DNA of 64,000 nt from DAIRFP01 sp036794995 (GTDB taxonomy: Bacteria; Desulfobacterota; Binatia; UBA9968), in the NCBI GenBank assembly GCA_036794995.1, contig DAIRFP010000001.1, positions 62,001-126,000 of the forward strand, read 5' to 3'. Positions 50,433 to 59,800 of the stretch are shown piece after piece. Every line of letters begins with the position of its first letter. Position 1 is the first letter of the stretch. The notes under the pieces are model-generated. The model saw only the letters and a list, made by a program, of their open reading frames with translations. It was not told the DNA's origin and did not search any database. A program made the position numbers and the translations under genes.

Positions 50433-51733
50433 ATCTTGCGGTGGTCGGTACGGGTTATGTGGGATTGGTTGCCGGCACCTGCTTCGCGGAGAGCGGTAAC
50501 GATGTTACCTGCATCGACATCGATGAGTCAAAGATTTTATTGTTAAAGTCCGGCCAGGTTCCCATCTATGAGCCGGGGCTGGAAGAGATGGTCCGCCGCA
50601 ACGTTGCGGAACAGAGATTATCGTTTAGCACGGATCTAGACGGTGCGGTGAAGAATTCAAGCATCGTTTTCATCGCGGTGGGAACTCCCCAGGGTCCTGA
50701 CGGTGATGCCAATCTCGATCATGTGCGGGCGACGGCCAAAAGCATTGCCAAAGCGATGGACGGGTTTAGGATTATTGTCACCAAGAGCACGGTGCCCGTG
50801 GGCACGGCGGATCAGATTACGCGCTGGGTCACAGAAGAAACGGCGCATCCCTTCGCGGTTGTTTCCAATCCTGAGTTTCTCAAGGAAGGAGCAGCGGTGG
50901 AGGATTTCATGAAGCCCGACCGGGTGGTGTTGGGGGGGGATAATGCCGAGGCCCTCGAAGCCGTTAAGGAGCTTTACGAGCCCTTCGTCCGGACCGGCAA
51001 TTCGATCCTGGTTATGGATAGTCGCAGCGCGGAGATGAGCAAGTATGCCGCGAACGCGATGCTCGCTACGAAAATATCGTTCATTAACGAAATCTCGCGG
51101 CTGTGTGAGACCAAAGGTGCCGACGTGGGCGAAGTGCGAAGAGCCATCGCTCTGGATCGGCGCATCGGGCCTCACTTTATCTTTCCGGGTGTCGGCTACG
51201 GCGGCTCCTGTTTCCCTAAAGATATCCGGGCTATGATTAGCATGGGGCGCGATGAACCGGAGATGGTGCTCCTCAAAGCTGTGGAGCAAGTAAACGAGCG
51301 ACAAAAGCGGATTTTGATCGAGAAGGTCCACCGTCATTTCGGCGCCGACCTTGCGGGTTTGACCTTTGCGATTTGGGGGCTCGCGTTCAAGCCACGTACC
51401 GACGACATGAGAGATGCGCCGTCGATTACGGTGATTGAATCGCTGCTAAACGGCGGTGCCAAGGTGCAAGCGTTTGATCCCGAAGCAACTGACGAGGCGA
51501 AGAAGATTTTTGGCGACCGCATCCATTACACCAGTCGAAACTATGAAGCACTGGCCGGCGCCGCGGCTTTGTTGGTCCTGACCGAATGGAATGAATTCCG
51601 TCGACCGGACTTTCTGCGGATTAAGCAGCTACTCAAGAACCCGGTTATTTTTGACGGCCGTAACCTATACGATCCGGGGGATATCCGAAAGCTCGGGTTC
51701 CACTATTATTCCATAGGAAGAAGCGATGGCTAG
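50429..51733 (+). CDS. ugd: UDP-glucose 6-dehydrogenase
   Basis: The 434-residue enzyme starts MNLAVVGTGYVGLVAGTCFAE (Rossmann GTGYVG). It has STVPVGTAD, EFLKEGAAVEDF and the catalytic Cys in GYGGSCFPKDIRA (about residue 257). A second Rossmann domain carries FAIWGLAFKPRTDDMRDAPS. It oxidises UDP-glucose to UDP-glucuronate. The ATG at 50429 is preferred because AGAGGAAG lies upstream. It overlaps the decarboxylase gene by 8 bp. Confidence 0.96.
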   Translation: MNLAVVGTGYVGLVAGTCFAESGNDVTCIDIDESKILLLKSGQVPIYEPGLEEMVRRNVAEQRLSFSTDLDGAVKNSSIVFIAVGTPQGPDGDANLDHVRATAKSIAKAMDGFRIIVTKSTVPVGTADQITRWVTEETAHPFAVVSNPEFLKEGAAVEDFMKPDRVVLGGDNAEALEAVKELYEPFVRTGNSILVMDSRSAEMSKYAANAMLATKISFINEISRLCETKGADVGEVRRAIALDRRIGPHFIFPGVGYGGSCFPKDIRAMISMGRDEPEMVLLKAVEQVNERQKRILIEKVHRHFGADLAGLTFAIWGLAFKPRTDDMRDAPSITVIESLLNGGAKVQAFDPEATDEAKKIFGDRIHYTSRNYEALAGAAALLVLTEWNEFRRPDFLRIKQLLKNPVIFDGRNLYDPGDIRKLGFHYYSIGRSDG

Positions 51734-52673
51734 GTATTTGATTACCGGAGGCGCCGGCTTCATCGGTTCTCACCTGTGTGAGACTTTTCTCAAGCGCGGG
51801 CATGAAGTCATCTGCATGGATAATTACTCCACCGGGGCACAAGGGAATATCGCTAGCTTTGCATCCAATCCGCGGTTTCGGTTCCTCGATCACAACGTGA
51901 GCCGGTTTATCGATATCGGCGGGTCCCTAAACTATGTCCTCCATTTTGCATCGCCGGCGAGTCCGGTAGATTATCTCGAACTTCCCATTCCGACTCTAAA
52001 AGTTGGTTCGCTCGGCACGCACAATGCCCTAGGACTGGCAAGAGCCAAGAAGGCCGTGTTTCTCCTCGCCTCGACGTCCGAGGTCTACGGTGATCCTTTG
52101 GTGCGACCGCAAAATGAAGAGTATTGGGGAAACGTTAACCCGGTCGGCCCGCGGGGGGTTTACGACGAAGCAAAACGATTCGCCGAGGCGATCACGATGG
52201 CCTACCATCGCTATCACAATTTGGACACACGCATTGTGCGTATTTTCAATACCTACGGGCCGCGCATGCGCATGCGGGACGGGCGGGTCGTGCCGAATTT
52301 CATCACGCAAGCGCTCAAGAGCGAGCCGCTCACGGTATACGGGCAAGGTGAGCAGACGCGAAGCTTTCAGTACGTCGATGATCTGGTAACAGGGATCCAT
52401 CGGCTGTTAGAATCGCAAGAACATCTGCCGGTCAATATCGGAAACCCGCGCGAAATGACGGTGCTTGAATTTGCCCAGAAGATCATCCAACTCACCGGAT
52501 CGAAAAGCTCGATCGTCTACAAGCCCCTCCCTGAAGACGATCCGCAGGTTCGTCAGCCCGACATCAGCAAAGCAAAAAGGATACTCGGGTGGGAGCCGAA
52601 GGTCGATCTCGAGGAAGGTTTGGCCAGGACGATAGATTATTTTCGCCTGCGGCTGGAGGAGCAAGAAATATGA
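51726..52673 (+). CDS. UDP-glucuronate decarboxylase (UDP-xylose synthase)
   Basis: The 315-residue short-chain-type enzyme starts MARYLITGGAGFIGSHLCE. It has the ASTSEVYGDP segment and the catalytic YDEAKRFAE (Tyr-x3-Lys, about 143-147), with ARIVRIFNTYGPRM-like TRIVRIFNTYGP. These are hallmarks of UXS-type enzymes, which take UDP-glucuronate to UDP-xylose with NAD. It lies directly after ugd, which makes its substrate. It overlaps the next epimerase by 4 bp. Confidence 0.92.
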   Translation: MARYLITGGAGFIGSHLCETFLKRGHEVICMDNYSTGAQGNIASFASNPRFRFLDHNVSRFIDIGGSLNYVLHFASPASPVDYLELPIPTLKVGSLGTHNALGLARAKKAVFLLASTSEVYGDPLVRPQNEEYWGNVNPVGPRGVYDEAKRFAEAITMAYHRYHNLDTRIVRIFNTYGPRMRMRDGRVVPNFITQALKSEPLTVYGQGEQTRSFQYVDDLVTGIHRLLESQEHLPVNIGNPREMTVLEFAQKIIQLTGSKSSIVYKPLPEDDPQVRQPDISKAKRILGWEPKVDLEEGLARTIDYFRLRLEEQEI

Positions 52674-53596
52674 AGGTTGTGGTTACGGGGGGGGCAGGTT
52701 TTATCGCATCCCATATCGCCGATGCTTATATCAAACGGGGGCACGAGGTATTTGTTATCGATGATCTCTCCACGGGACAACGGAGGAATCTCAACCCCGA
52801 AGCCAAAGTTTACCCTCTGGATATCGCCGATCCCAACACGGCACAATTGATTGCAGAGATAAAGCCGGATGTGTTAAACCACCACGCTGCTCAGATGGAT
52901 GTGCGCCGATCCGTCGCGGATCCTACTTTCGATGCGCGGATCAATATCATTGGATTTATCCACTTGCTTGAGGCCTGCAAGGACGTAGGCGTGAAGAAAG
53001 TGATTTTTTCATCTTCGGGGGGCGCCGTGTATGGGGACCGTGAGCCGATTCCCGCCACTGAAAAACATGAAACATTACCTCTGAGTCCCTATGGTGTCAG
53101 TAAACTCGCCGGGGAGTTTTATCTCGGCTATTATCATCTGGCTTTCGGGTTGCCCTACGTGGCGCTTCGCTACGCCAATGTCTACGGACCGCGACAGTCG
53201 ACTCAGGGGGAGGCCGGAGTCGTCGCCATATTCATCTCGCAACTTCTTGCCGGCAAGCAGCCCGTGATCAACGGCGACGGCAAACAGACTCGCGATTATG
53301 TTTTCGTCGGCGATGTCGTCGGCGCCAATCTCGCGGTGTTGGACAGTAACCATATCGGCGCCGTGAATATCGGTACTGGTAAAGAGACCGATGTCGTGAC
53401 AATCTGTAGGTTGTTGCGTGAAGGCGTCGGATCGCGGGTGGAAGCGATGCACGGTCCCGCAAAAGCGGGTGAGCAACGGAGGAGCTGTTTGGAAGCCTCA
53501 TTGGCGCGGCAAGTTTTGGGCTGGAGCCCGGAGGTAGATCTCAAGGAAGGTCTGGAAAAGACCATCGCCTACTATCGCGAGGCCGATTCGGCATGA
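52670..53596 (+). CDS. NAD-dependent nucleotide-sugar epimerase (UDP-glucose 4-epimerase-like)
   Basis: The 308-residue protein starts MKVVVTGGAGFIASHIADAY. It has SSSGGAVYGDRE, the catalytic YGVSKLAGEFYL and LRYANVYGPRQ, and a C-terminal LGWSPEVDLKEGLEKTI. It is close to GalE-like extended SDR enzymes. It could epimerise UDP-xylose, UDP-glucuronate or UDP-glucose at C4. It overlaps lepA by 4 bp. Confidence 0.9.
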   Translation: MKVVVTGGAGFIASHIADAYIKRGHEVFVIDDLSTGQRRNLNPEAKVYPLDIADPNTAQLIAEIKPDVLNHHAAQMDVRRSVADPTFDARINIIGFIHLLEACKDVGVKKVIFSSSGGAVYGDREPIPATEKHETLPLSPYGVSKLAGEFYLGYYHLAFGLPYVALRYANVYGPRQSTQGEAGVVAIFISQLLAGKQPVINGDGKQTRDYVFVGDVVGANLAVLDSNHIGAVNIGTGKETDVVTICRLLREGVGSRVEAMHGPAKAGEQRRSCLEASLARQVLGWSPEVDLKEGLEKTIAYYREADSA

Positions 53597-55386
53597 GTTT
53601 GGATCATATCCGCAATTTCTCCATCATTGCTCATATCGATCATGGAAAGTCCACTTTGGCGGATCGGCTGCTGGAGTTTACGGGAACGGTAAGTGAACGA
53701 GAAAAAACCGATCAGATTCTCGACAGCATGGACCTTGAGCGGGAGCGGGGCATTACCATCAAGGCCAGCCCGGTGTGTTTGCGTTACCTTGCCAAAGACG
53801 GGAAAGAGTACAAACTCAATTTGATCGACACCCCAGGTCATGTGGACTTTACTTACGAAGTGTCGCGCAGTCTCGGTGCCTGTGAAGGAGCGCTGCTTGT
53901 CGTCGATGCGGCGCAAGGAGTCGAGGCGCAAACCGTGGCGAACGTCCATATGGCTTTGGATCACGATCTGGAAATTCTTCCGGTCATCAATAAGATCGAT
54001 CTGCCGAGCGCCGATCCCGAGCGGGTGAGAAAGGACATTGAGGATGTCATCGGCATTGATGCCTCGAATGCCATTTTGGCCAGTGCCAAAGAGGGGATTG
54101 GCACGGAAGAAATTCTTGAGGGGATCATCCATCACTTTCCCCCACCGAAAGGTAATGTGGACGCGCCTTTGCGCGCGTTGATCATCGATAGCTGGTTCGA
54201 TCCCTATCACGGCGCCGTGGTCATGATGCGCATCTTCGACGGCACCGTTCGCAAAGGAACCAAGATCCGCATGATGTCCAGCGGCCGAGTCTTTGAAGTC
54301 ACACGGGTCGGCATCTATGTGCCGGGACCCGTCGAAGTGGCGGAAATGAAGGCCGGCGAGGTGGGTTTCCTGATGGCCGGCATCAAGGAAGTCAAAGAGA
54401 CCCGCATGGGCGATACCATCACCGGTGATGACTGCCCCGCGACGGAACCCCTCGCCGGATTCAAGCCCATGAAGCCGATGGTTTTCAGCGGCCTTTATCC
54501 GACGGATGCGACTCAGTACCAGGGATTGCGTGATGCGTTGGAGAAATTGCGGCTCAACGACTCTGCTTTCACGTTCGAACCGGAAACTTCTCAGGCCCTC
54601 GGGTTCGGTTTCCGCTGCGGCTTTTTGGGCCTGCTCCACATGGATATCGTGCGCGAACGGCTCGAACGGGAGTTTACTCTAAGTCTCATTACCACCGCGG
54701 CCACGGTGGTTTATCGTGTGATTACCATTAGCGGACAGACTCTGCTTATTGACAACCCGGTAAAGCTCCCGTCAGAATCAGATATAGCGCAGCTCGAGGA
54801 GCCGGTGATTCACGCGACGATCCACATGCCGCAGGAATATCTCGGCGCCGTGCTCGGTATTTGCGAGGAGAAGCGTGGTACGCAGAAGGAGATTCGTTAC
54901 CTTGGACCCAAGCGGGTCATGCTGGTATACGAGTTGCCGCTGAACGAAATCGTCGTCGATTTTTACGATCGCTTGAAATCGGTTAGCCGGGGCTACGCGT
55001 CTATGGATTACGAACTGGCGGGCTACCGGCCGGCGGAGCTTGTCAAGCTGGACGTGCGCATCAATGGCGACGTCGTTGACGCTATGTCGATGATCGTGCA
55101 CCGAGAGAAGGCCTATTATCGGGGCCGAGATCTGGTCCAGCGCATGCGGGAATTGATTCCTCGACAACTCTTCGAAGTTGTCATACAAGCGGCCATCGGT
55201 AGCCGCGTGGTTGCCCGGGAGTCGGTCAAGCCGCTCAGAAAGAATGTGACGGCTAAATGTTATGGTGGCGATATTACGCGCAAACGCAAGTTGCTGGAGC
55301 GCCAGAAGGAAGGTAAAAAACGCATGAAGCAAGTCGGCAAAGTGGAAATTCCCCAAGAGGCGTTTCTCGCGGCGTTGAAAGTCTAG
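53593..55386 (+). CDS. lepA: Elongation factor 4 (LepA)
   Basis: The 597-residue translational GTPase starts MSLDHIRNFSIIAHIDHGKSTLADRL. It has DTPGHVDFTYEVSRSLGACEG, NKIDLPSADP and the LepA-specific C-terminal domain with RKNVTAKCYGGDITRKRKLLERQKEGKKRMKQ (first part near residue 540). It remodels ribosomes during translation. It is followed by lepB, the classic lepA-lepB pairing. Confidence 0.98.
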   Translation: MSLDHIRNFSIIAHIDHGKSTLADRLLEFTGTVSEREKTDQILDSMDLERERGITIKASPVCLRYLAKDGKEYKLNLIDTPGHVDFTYEVSRSLGACEGALLVVDAAQGVEAQTVANVHMALDHDLEILPVINKIDLPSADPERVRKDIEDVIGIDASNAILASAKEGIGTEEILEGIIHHFPPPKGNVDAPLRALIIDSWFDPYHGAVVMMRIFDGTVRKGTKIRMMSSGRVFEVTRVGIYVPGPVEVAEMKAGEVGFLMAGIKEVKETRMGDTITGDDCPATEPLAGFKPMKPMVFSGLYPTDATQYQGLRDALEKLRLNDSAFTFEPETSQALGFGFRCGFLGLLHMDIVRERLEREFTLSLITTAATVVYRVITISGQTLLIDNPVKLPSESDIAQLEEPVIHATIHMPQEYLGAVLGICEEKRGTQKEIRYLGPKRVMLVYELPLNEIVVDFYDRLKSVSRGYASMDYELAGYRPAELVKLDVRINGDVVDAMSMIVHREKAYYRGRDLVQRMRELIPRQLFEVVIQAAIGSRVVARESVKPLRKNVTAKCYGGDITRKRKLLERQKEGKKRMKQVGKVEIPQEAFLAALKV

Positions 55387-55394
55387 AGTTGCTT

Positions 55395-56063
55395 ATGGCC
55401 GTAGATAAAGCGACTAAGGTGAAGGGACAAGCCCAGATGGAAGGCCAGGAGACTGTGAAGACGAAGTCAACGTTCCGCGAATATGCTGAAGCCATCGGCA
55501 TGGCTTTGCTGTTGGCGTTGTTCATACGGACGTTTATTGTTCAAGCGTTCAAGATACCGTCCGGCTCGATGATTCCGACCTTACAGATCGGGGATCATAT
55601 ACTGGTTAACAAATTGGCCTATGGGATCCGGGTGCCTTTTTGGGGCCATTATCTTGTGGACTTCACCAAGGCCCAACGCGGCGATGTGATCGTGTTTATC
55701 TTCCCGGAAGATCGATCGAAGGACTTTATCAAACGGGTGGTGGGCGTTGCCGGAGATGCGGTGGAAATTCGTGGCAAGAAAGTTTATATCAATGGCAAAC
55801 AGGTTGAGGATCCTCATGCGCATTTTGAAGGCGACGACCCGCAAAGCGTTTTGCCGGCGAGCCGGGACGACTACGGTCCCACTAAGGTTCCGGAAAATCA
55901 CGTTTTCGTCATGGGCGATAACCGGGACCGCAGCTACGACAGCCGTTTTTGGGGATTTGTAAATCTGGACGACATTCGCGGAAAAGCGTTCTTGATCTAT
56001 TGGTCATGGGATGGGGGGGACCGGTGGGTGCGCTGGGAGCGGCTCGCAAGTTTGATTCGATGA
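55395..56063 (+). CDS. lepB: Signal peptidase I
   Basis: The protein of about 222 residues has an N-terminal helix (AIGMALLLALFIRTFIVQAF), the catalytic Ser in KIPSGSMIPTLQIGD and the catalytic Lys in RSKDFIKRVVGVAGD. The C-terminal box VMGDNRDRSYDSRFWG is also present. It removes Sec and Tat signal peptides at the periplasmic face. The ATG at 55395 is 6 bp after the lepA stop region; a TTG at 55389 is possible. Confidence 0.97.
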   Translation: MAVDKATKVKGQAQMEGQETVKTKSTFREYAEAIGMALLLALFIRTFIVQAFKIPSGSMIPTLQIGDHILVNKLAYGIRVPFWGHYLVDFTKAQRGDVIVFIFPEDRSKDFIKRVVGVAGDAVEIRGKKVYINGKQVEDPHAHFEGDDPQSVLPASRDDYGPTKVPENHVFVMGDNRDRSYDSRFWGFVNLDDIRGKAFLIYWSWDGGDRWVRWERLASLIR

Positions 56064-56149
56064 GCGGTTTCCAGTCGCAGCCGGATTTCACCCTTGACTG
56101 TGTTGTAACCCAAGCACAATAGTGGGGGTTATCGCGGCGTGGAGGGTCG

Positions 56150-56437
56150 GTGGTTTACCAAGCAAAAGTTCCATTAACGGTCCTGGCCGCATTACTGCTA
56201 GTCTTGGTATTGGTGGGTATTTTGCTGAGTCTTGGCAATCAATCGCTTCGGGTAGAAGTGAGCGAACGCCAACAGTTCATCGCGCAAAGCATGCAATTGG
56301 AGGGGCTGCATCGGGAGATCATCACGACTTTGGCTACCGCCGCCTTGAAAACCAACGACGAGAAGCTCAAAGGTTTGCTCGCAGCACAGGGGATCAGCTT
56401 CGGCGCGGAGTCTGGACCGGTGGCGAAGCCCAAATAA
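56150..56437 (+). CDS. Small single-pass membrane protein, unknown function
   Basis: The 95-residue protein has one N-terminal helix (LTVLAALLLVLVLVGILLSL) and a helical tail (EVSERQQFIAQSMQLEGLHR). It starts with GTG at 56150 behind GGAGGG. The next gene, 6 bp downstream, has the same layout, so the two may form a small membrane complex. No family is recognised. Confidence 0.68.
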   Translation: MVYQAKVPLTVLAALLLVLVLVGILLSLGNQSLRVEVSERQQFIAQSMQLEGLHREIITTLATAALKTNDEKLKGLLAAQGISFGAESGPVAKPK

Positions 56438-56443
56438 CCTCGC

Positions 56444-56797
56444 ATGGAAAACGAACTGCCAAGTATTGAGGAGACCCGAGAGCCACCGGACGTGCTCGCG
56501 CCCGTTGAAAGACGGGGTTCCGCTCTGCCCCTGATATTGACCGTGGTGGCCCTCGTAGTCTGGTTCGCTTTTCAAACCTTTCAGATGTTTGTTGAGCGCA
56601 ATAGCCTGAGTGAGTTAAAAACCAATCTTGAGGCGGCGATGCAAGAAGCTCAGAAGATGCAGATCCAGTTGCAAACGCTCATAAAGCAAACCGTTGAACT
56701 CGCCAACCAGGGCAACGCGGCCGCCAAGACAGCGGTTTTGGAGCTCGAGAAGCGGGGAATTCCCATCAAAGGTCCAGCCCCTCAGCCTGCCAAGTAG
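56444..56797 (+). CDS. Small single-pass membrane protein with coiled coil, unknown function
   Basis: The 117-residue protein has an acidic N-terminus (MENELPSIEETREPPDV), one membrane helix (ALPLILTVVALVVWFAFQTFQ) and an amphipathic coiled-coil stretch (LSELKTNLEAAMQEAQKMQI). It forms a pair with the preceding gene. Function is not known; scaffold or sensor roles are guesses. Confidence 0.68.
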   Translation: MENELPSIEETREPPDVLAPVERRGSALPLILTVVALVVWFAFQTFQMFVERNSLSELKTNLEAAMQEAQKMQIQLQTLIKQTVELANQGNAAAKTAVLELEKRGIPIKGPAPQPAK

Positions 56798-56884
56798 AGT
56801 TATCCCGGCTCAACGGCCCGGATGTGTTGACCCGCGGCAAATTTGGTTTTAGGTTTATGTTTTCCGCTGCTTGGAGAAACCTGA

Positions 56885-59800
56885 GTGGACGTGCAATTCC
56901 ATCCTTTGATTCAGCGCTGGTTTAACGATCGGTTCGAAAGGCCCACACCTTCCCAAGAAAAGGGCTGGGAGTCGATTGCGGCCGGCCGGTCAACCCTGAT
57001 AGCGGCACCCACAGGATCCGGCAAGACGTTGGCCGCCTTTCTATGGTCCATTGATCGCTTAATTCAGCGATCGTTGCGCGGCGAACTCGACGACACGACA
57101 AGCGTTGTCTATGTCTCTCCTTTGAAGGCCCTGGGCAACGACATTGCGAAAAACCTGCAAACCCCTTTAACGGAAATCTATCGGCTCGCCGATTCTGAAG
57201 GGATTCTTCTTCCCGGTATCAGAGTCGCCGTGCGTTCCGGCGATACCCCGGCGAACGAGCGGCAGTCGATGGTGCGAACGCCGCCGCATATTCTCATTAC
57301 CACCCCCGAATCGCTTTATATTCTGCTCACGGCAGAACGCAGCCGGCGCTTTCTAAAGAGCGCAGAGACGGTGATCGTCGATGAAATCCACGCGGTGGCT
57401 CAGGACAAACGCGGGGCCCATCTGGCGCTTTCTCTGGAACGGCTGGAGGCGCTGGCCGAGCGGCCGTTGCAGCGCATCGGTCTGAGCGCCACGCAGAAGC
57501 CCATCGAGGAAGTGGCGCGACTCTTGGTCGGCAGCGAACACGTCTTGCCCGACGGCAAGCCGGACTGCCAGATCGTCGATGTGGGTCACAAGCGCGAATT
57601 GGATTTGCGGGTCGAGCTTCCCGACCAGGAACTCGGCGCCATCGCCACGCATGAGATGTGGGCCGAGGTCTATGAAAAGATAATTTCCCAGGTGAAGGCG
57701 CACCGGACTACCCTTGTGTTTGTCAACACCCGGCGTTTCGTCGAGCGTGTGGCCTACCAGCTCAGCGAGCGACTGGGCGAAGACAAAGTCGGCGCCCACC
57801 ACGGCAGCCTGTCGCGGAAAACCCGCTTGCAGGTCGAAGAAAAGCTCAAGTCCGGAGAGCTTCCAGTGGTTGTGGCAACGGCCTCTCTGGAGCTGGGCAT
57901 CGACATCGGCCATGTCGATCTGGTGTGTCACATCGGTGCGCCGCGCACGATCAACGTTTTGCTCCAGCGGGTGGGTCGATCGGGCCACTGGCTTGGCGCC
58001 ATTCCCAAAGGAATCTTTTATCCATTGACGCGCGATGATCTGGTGCAGAGCGTGGCCGGAATTCGCGCAGTGAAGGAAGGGGAGCTGGACCGTCTGACGA
58101 TTCCGGAAAAGCCGTTTGATATTCTCGCCCAACAGATGGTGGCGACGGTGGCCAGTTTGGCAGCCGGCGGCAAAAACCAGCAGCATGATGAGCTCGGTTC
58201 CGGAATGATGGAGGAGACACTCTGGGAGCTCGCCCGGCGGGCGTATCCCTACCGAAACCTAACCAAAGTTGAATTCGAGCAGCTTTTGGAGATGTTATCA
58301 GAAGGGCTATCGACGCGAAGAGGCCGGCGCGGCGCCTATATTCATCGCGACCGGATTAACGGCGTTGTCCGCGCTCGCCGCGGCGCGCGGTTGACCGCGA
58401 TCACCAATGGGGGCGCTATCCCGGACACCGCTGATTACGACGTTATTCAGTTTCCTGATGAGACGTTGGTGGGCAAAGTAAATGAGGATTTTGCCATCGA
58501 GAGCCTCGCCGGGGATATTTTCCTCCTAGGCAATCGGTCGTGGAGGATTCGGCGGGTCGGCTCCGGCAAGGTTTGGGTCGAGGATGCTCAGGGGTTGCCG
58601 CCGAGCATCCCGTTTTGGCTCGGCGAGGCGCCGGCGCGCACACGGGAACTTTCTGCGGCGGTCTCCGAGCTTCGGCGTGAACTAGACGAGCGACTTGCCG
58701 ATCCCGGTGAGGCGCAACGCTGGCTTACCGCAGCAACCGGTATTACGGCTATCGTCGCCGAGCAGATTGTCAACTACATCAGAGAAACCAGAGCGGTTCT
58801 CGGATGCGTTCCGACACAAACGCAGATCGTGGCGGAGCGCTTTTTCGACGAGGCGGGAGGCATGCAGCTGGTCATTCACTCTCCCTGGGGCAACGGCATC
58901 AACCGTGCGTGGGGCTTGGCCTTGAGAAAACGCTTTTGCGTCAATTTCGACCGTGAATTGCAGGCCGCGGCCACCGACGATGGCATCGTGATTTCGCTGG
59001 TGGAGCAGCATTCCTTTCCCACGGCCGACGTTTTCTCCATGCTGCGGCCGGCGATCGTGGAGCGCGAGTTGACCCAGGCGGTGCTTGCGTCGCCTTTTTT
59101 CACCAATCGCTGGCGCTGGAATGCCACGCGAGCCCTGGCGGTGGCGCGCCACAGTGGTGGAAAGAAAGTTCCGGTAGCTTTGCAGCGCATGCGTGCCGAA
59201 GATTTGTTGGGCGCCGTATTTCCCGAACAGGTCATGTGCCAGGACAATCAAGTGGGACCCGTGGAAATCCCCGATCATCCACTGGTCAACGAGACTTTGC
59301 GCGATTGCCTCTATGAAGCGATGGATTTAGCAGGCTTGCAGGAGATTATCGAAAAGATCGGCCGGGAAGAGATCCACACCGTCGCCATCGACACCCCGGC
59401 GCCTTCGGCAATGGCTCATGAAATTCTCAATGCCAATCCTTATGCTTTCCTCGACGACGCGCCACTCGAAGAGAGGCGTGCCCGGGCTGTGTCACTGCGG
59501 CGTGTGGATCCGCGGATGGATGGCGAATTGGGACGTTTGGATGCAGCGGCTATCAAAGAAGTGTGCGATCAAGCTTGGCCTGACGTGCGCGACGCTGATG
59601 AGCTCCATGACTTCATGCTAAGTGTCGGCTTATTGCCTGTGGGAGAACAGGAAGAGTGGACTGATTGGGCGCGCCAGCTGATCGATAGCGGGAGAGCGAC
59701 GCGGTTAAGCTGGGCCACAGATCTCAACGGCGAAACACAAGAGGCCTACGTGGCCGCCGAACGTCTCGCGCTGGTGCGGTTGGTGCTGCCCACGGCTGTG

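Noticed and set aside
52589..52669. Longer start for the second epimerase
   Set aside because: It would overlap the preceding gene by 85 bp and adds Arg/Gly-rich residues before the GGAGFI motif.
53572..54639. A 355-residue open frame on the minus strand
   Set aside because: It lies entirely antisense to lepA, whose frame is certain; composition is that of a codon-pattern shadow with no family features.
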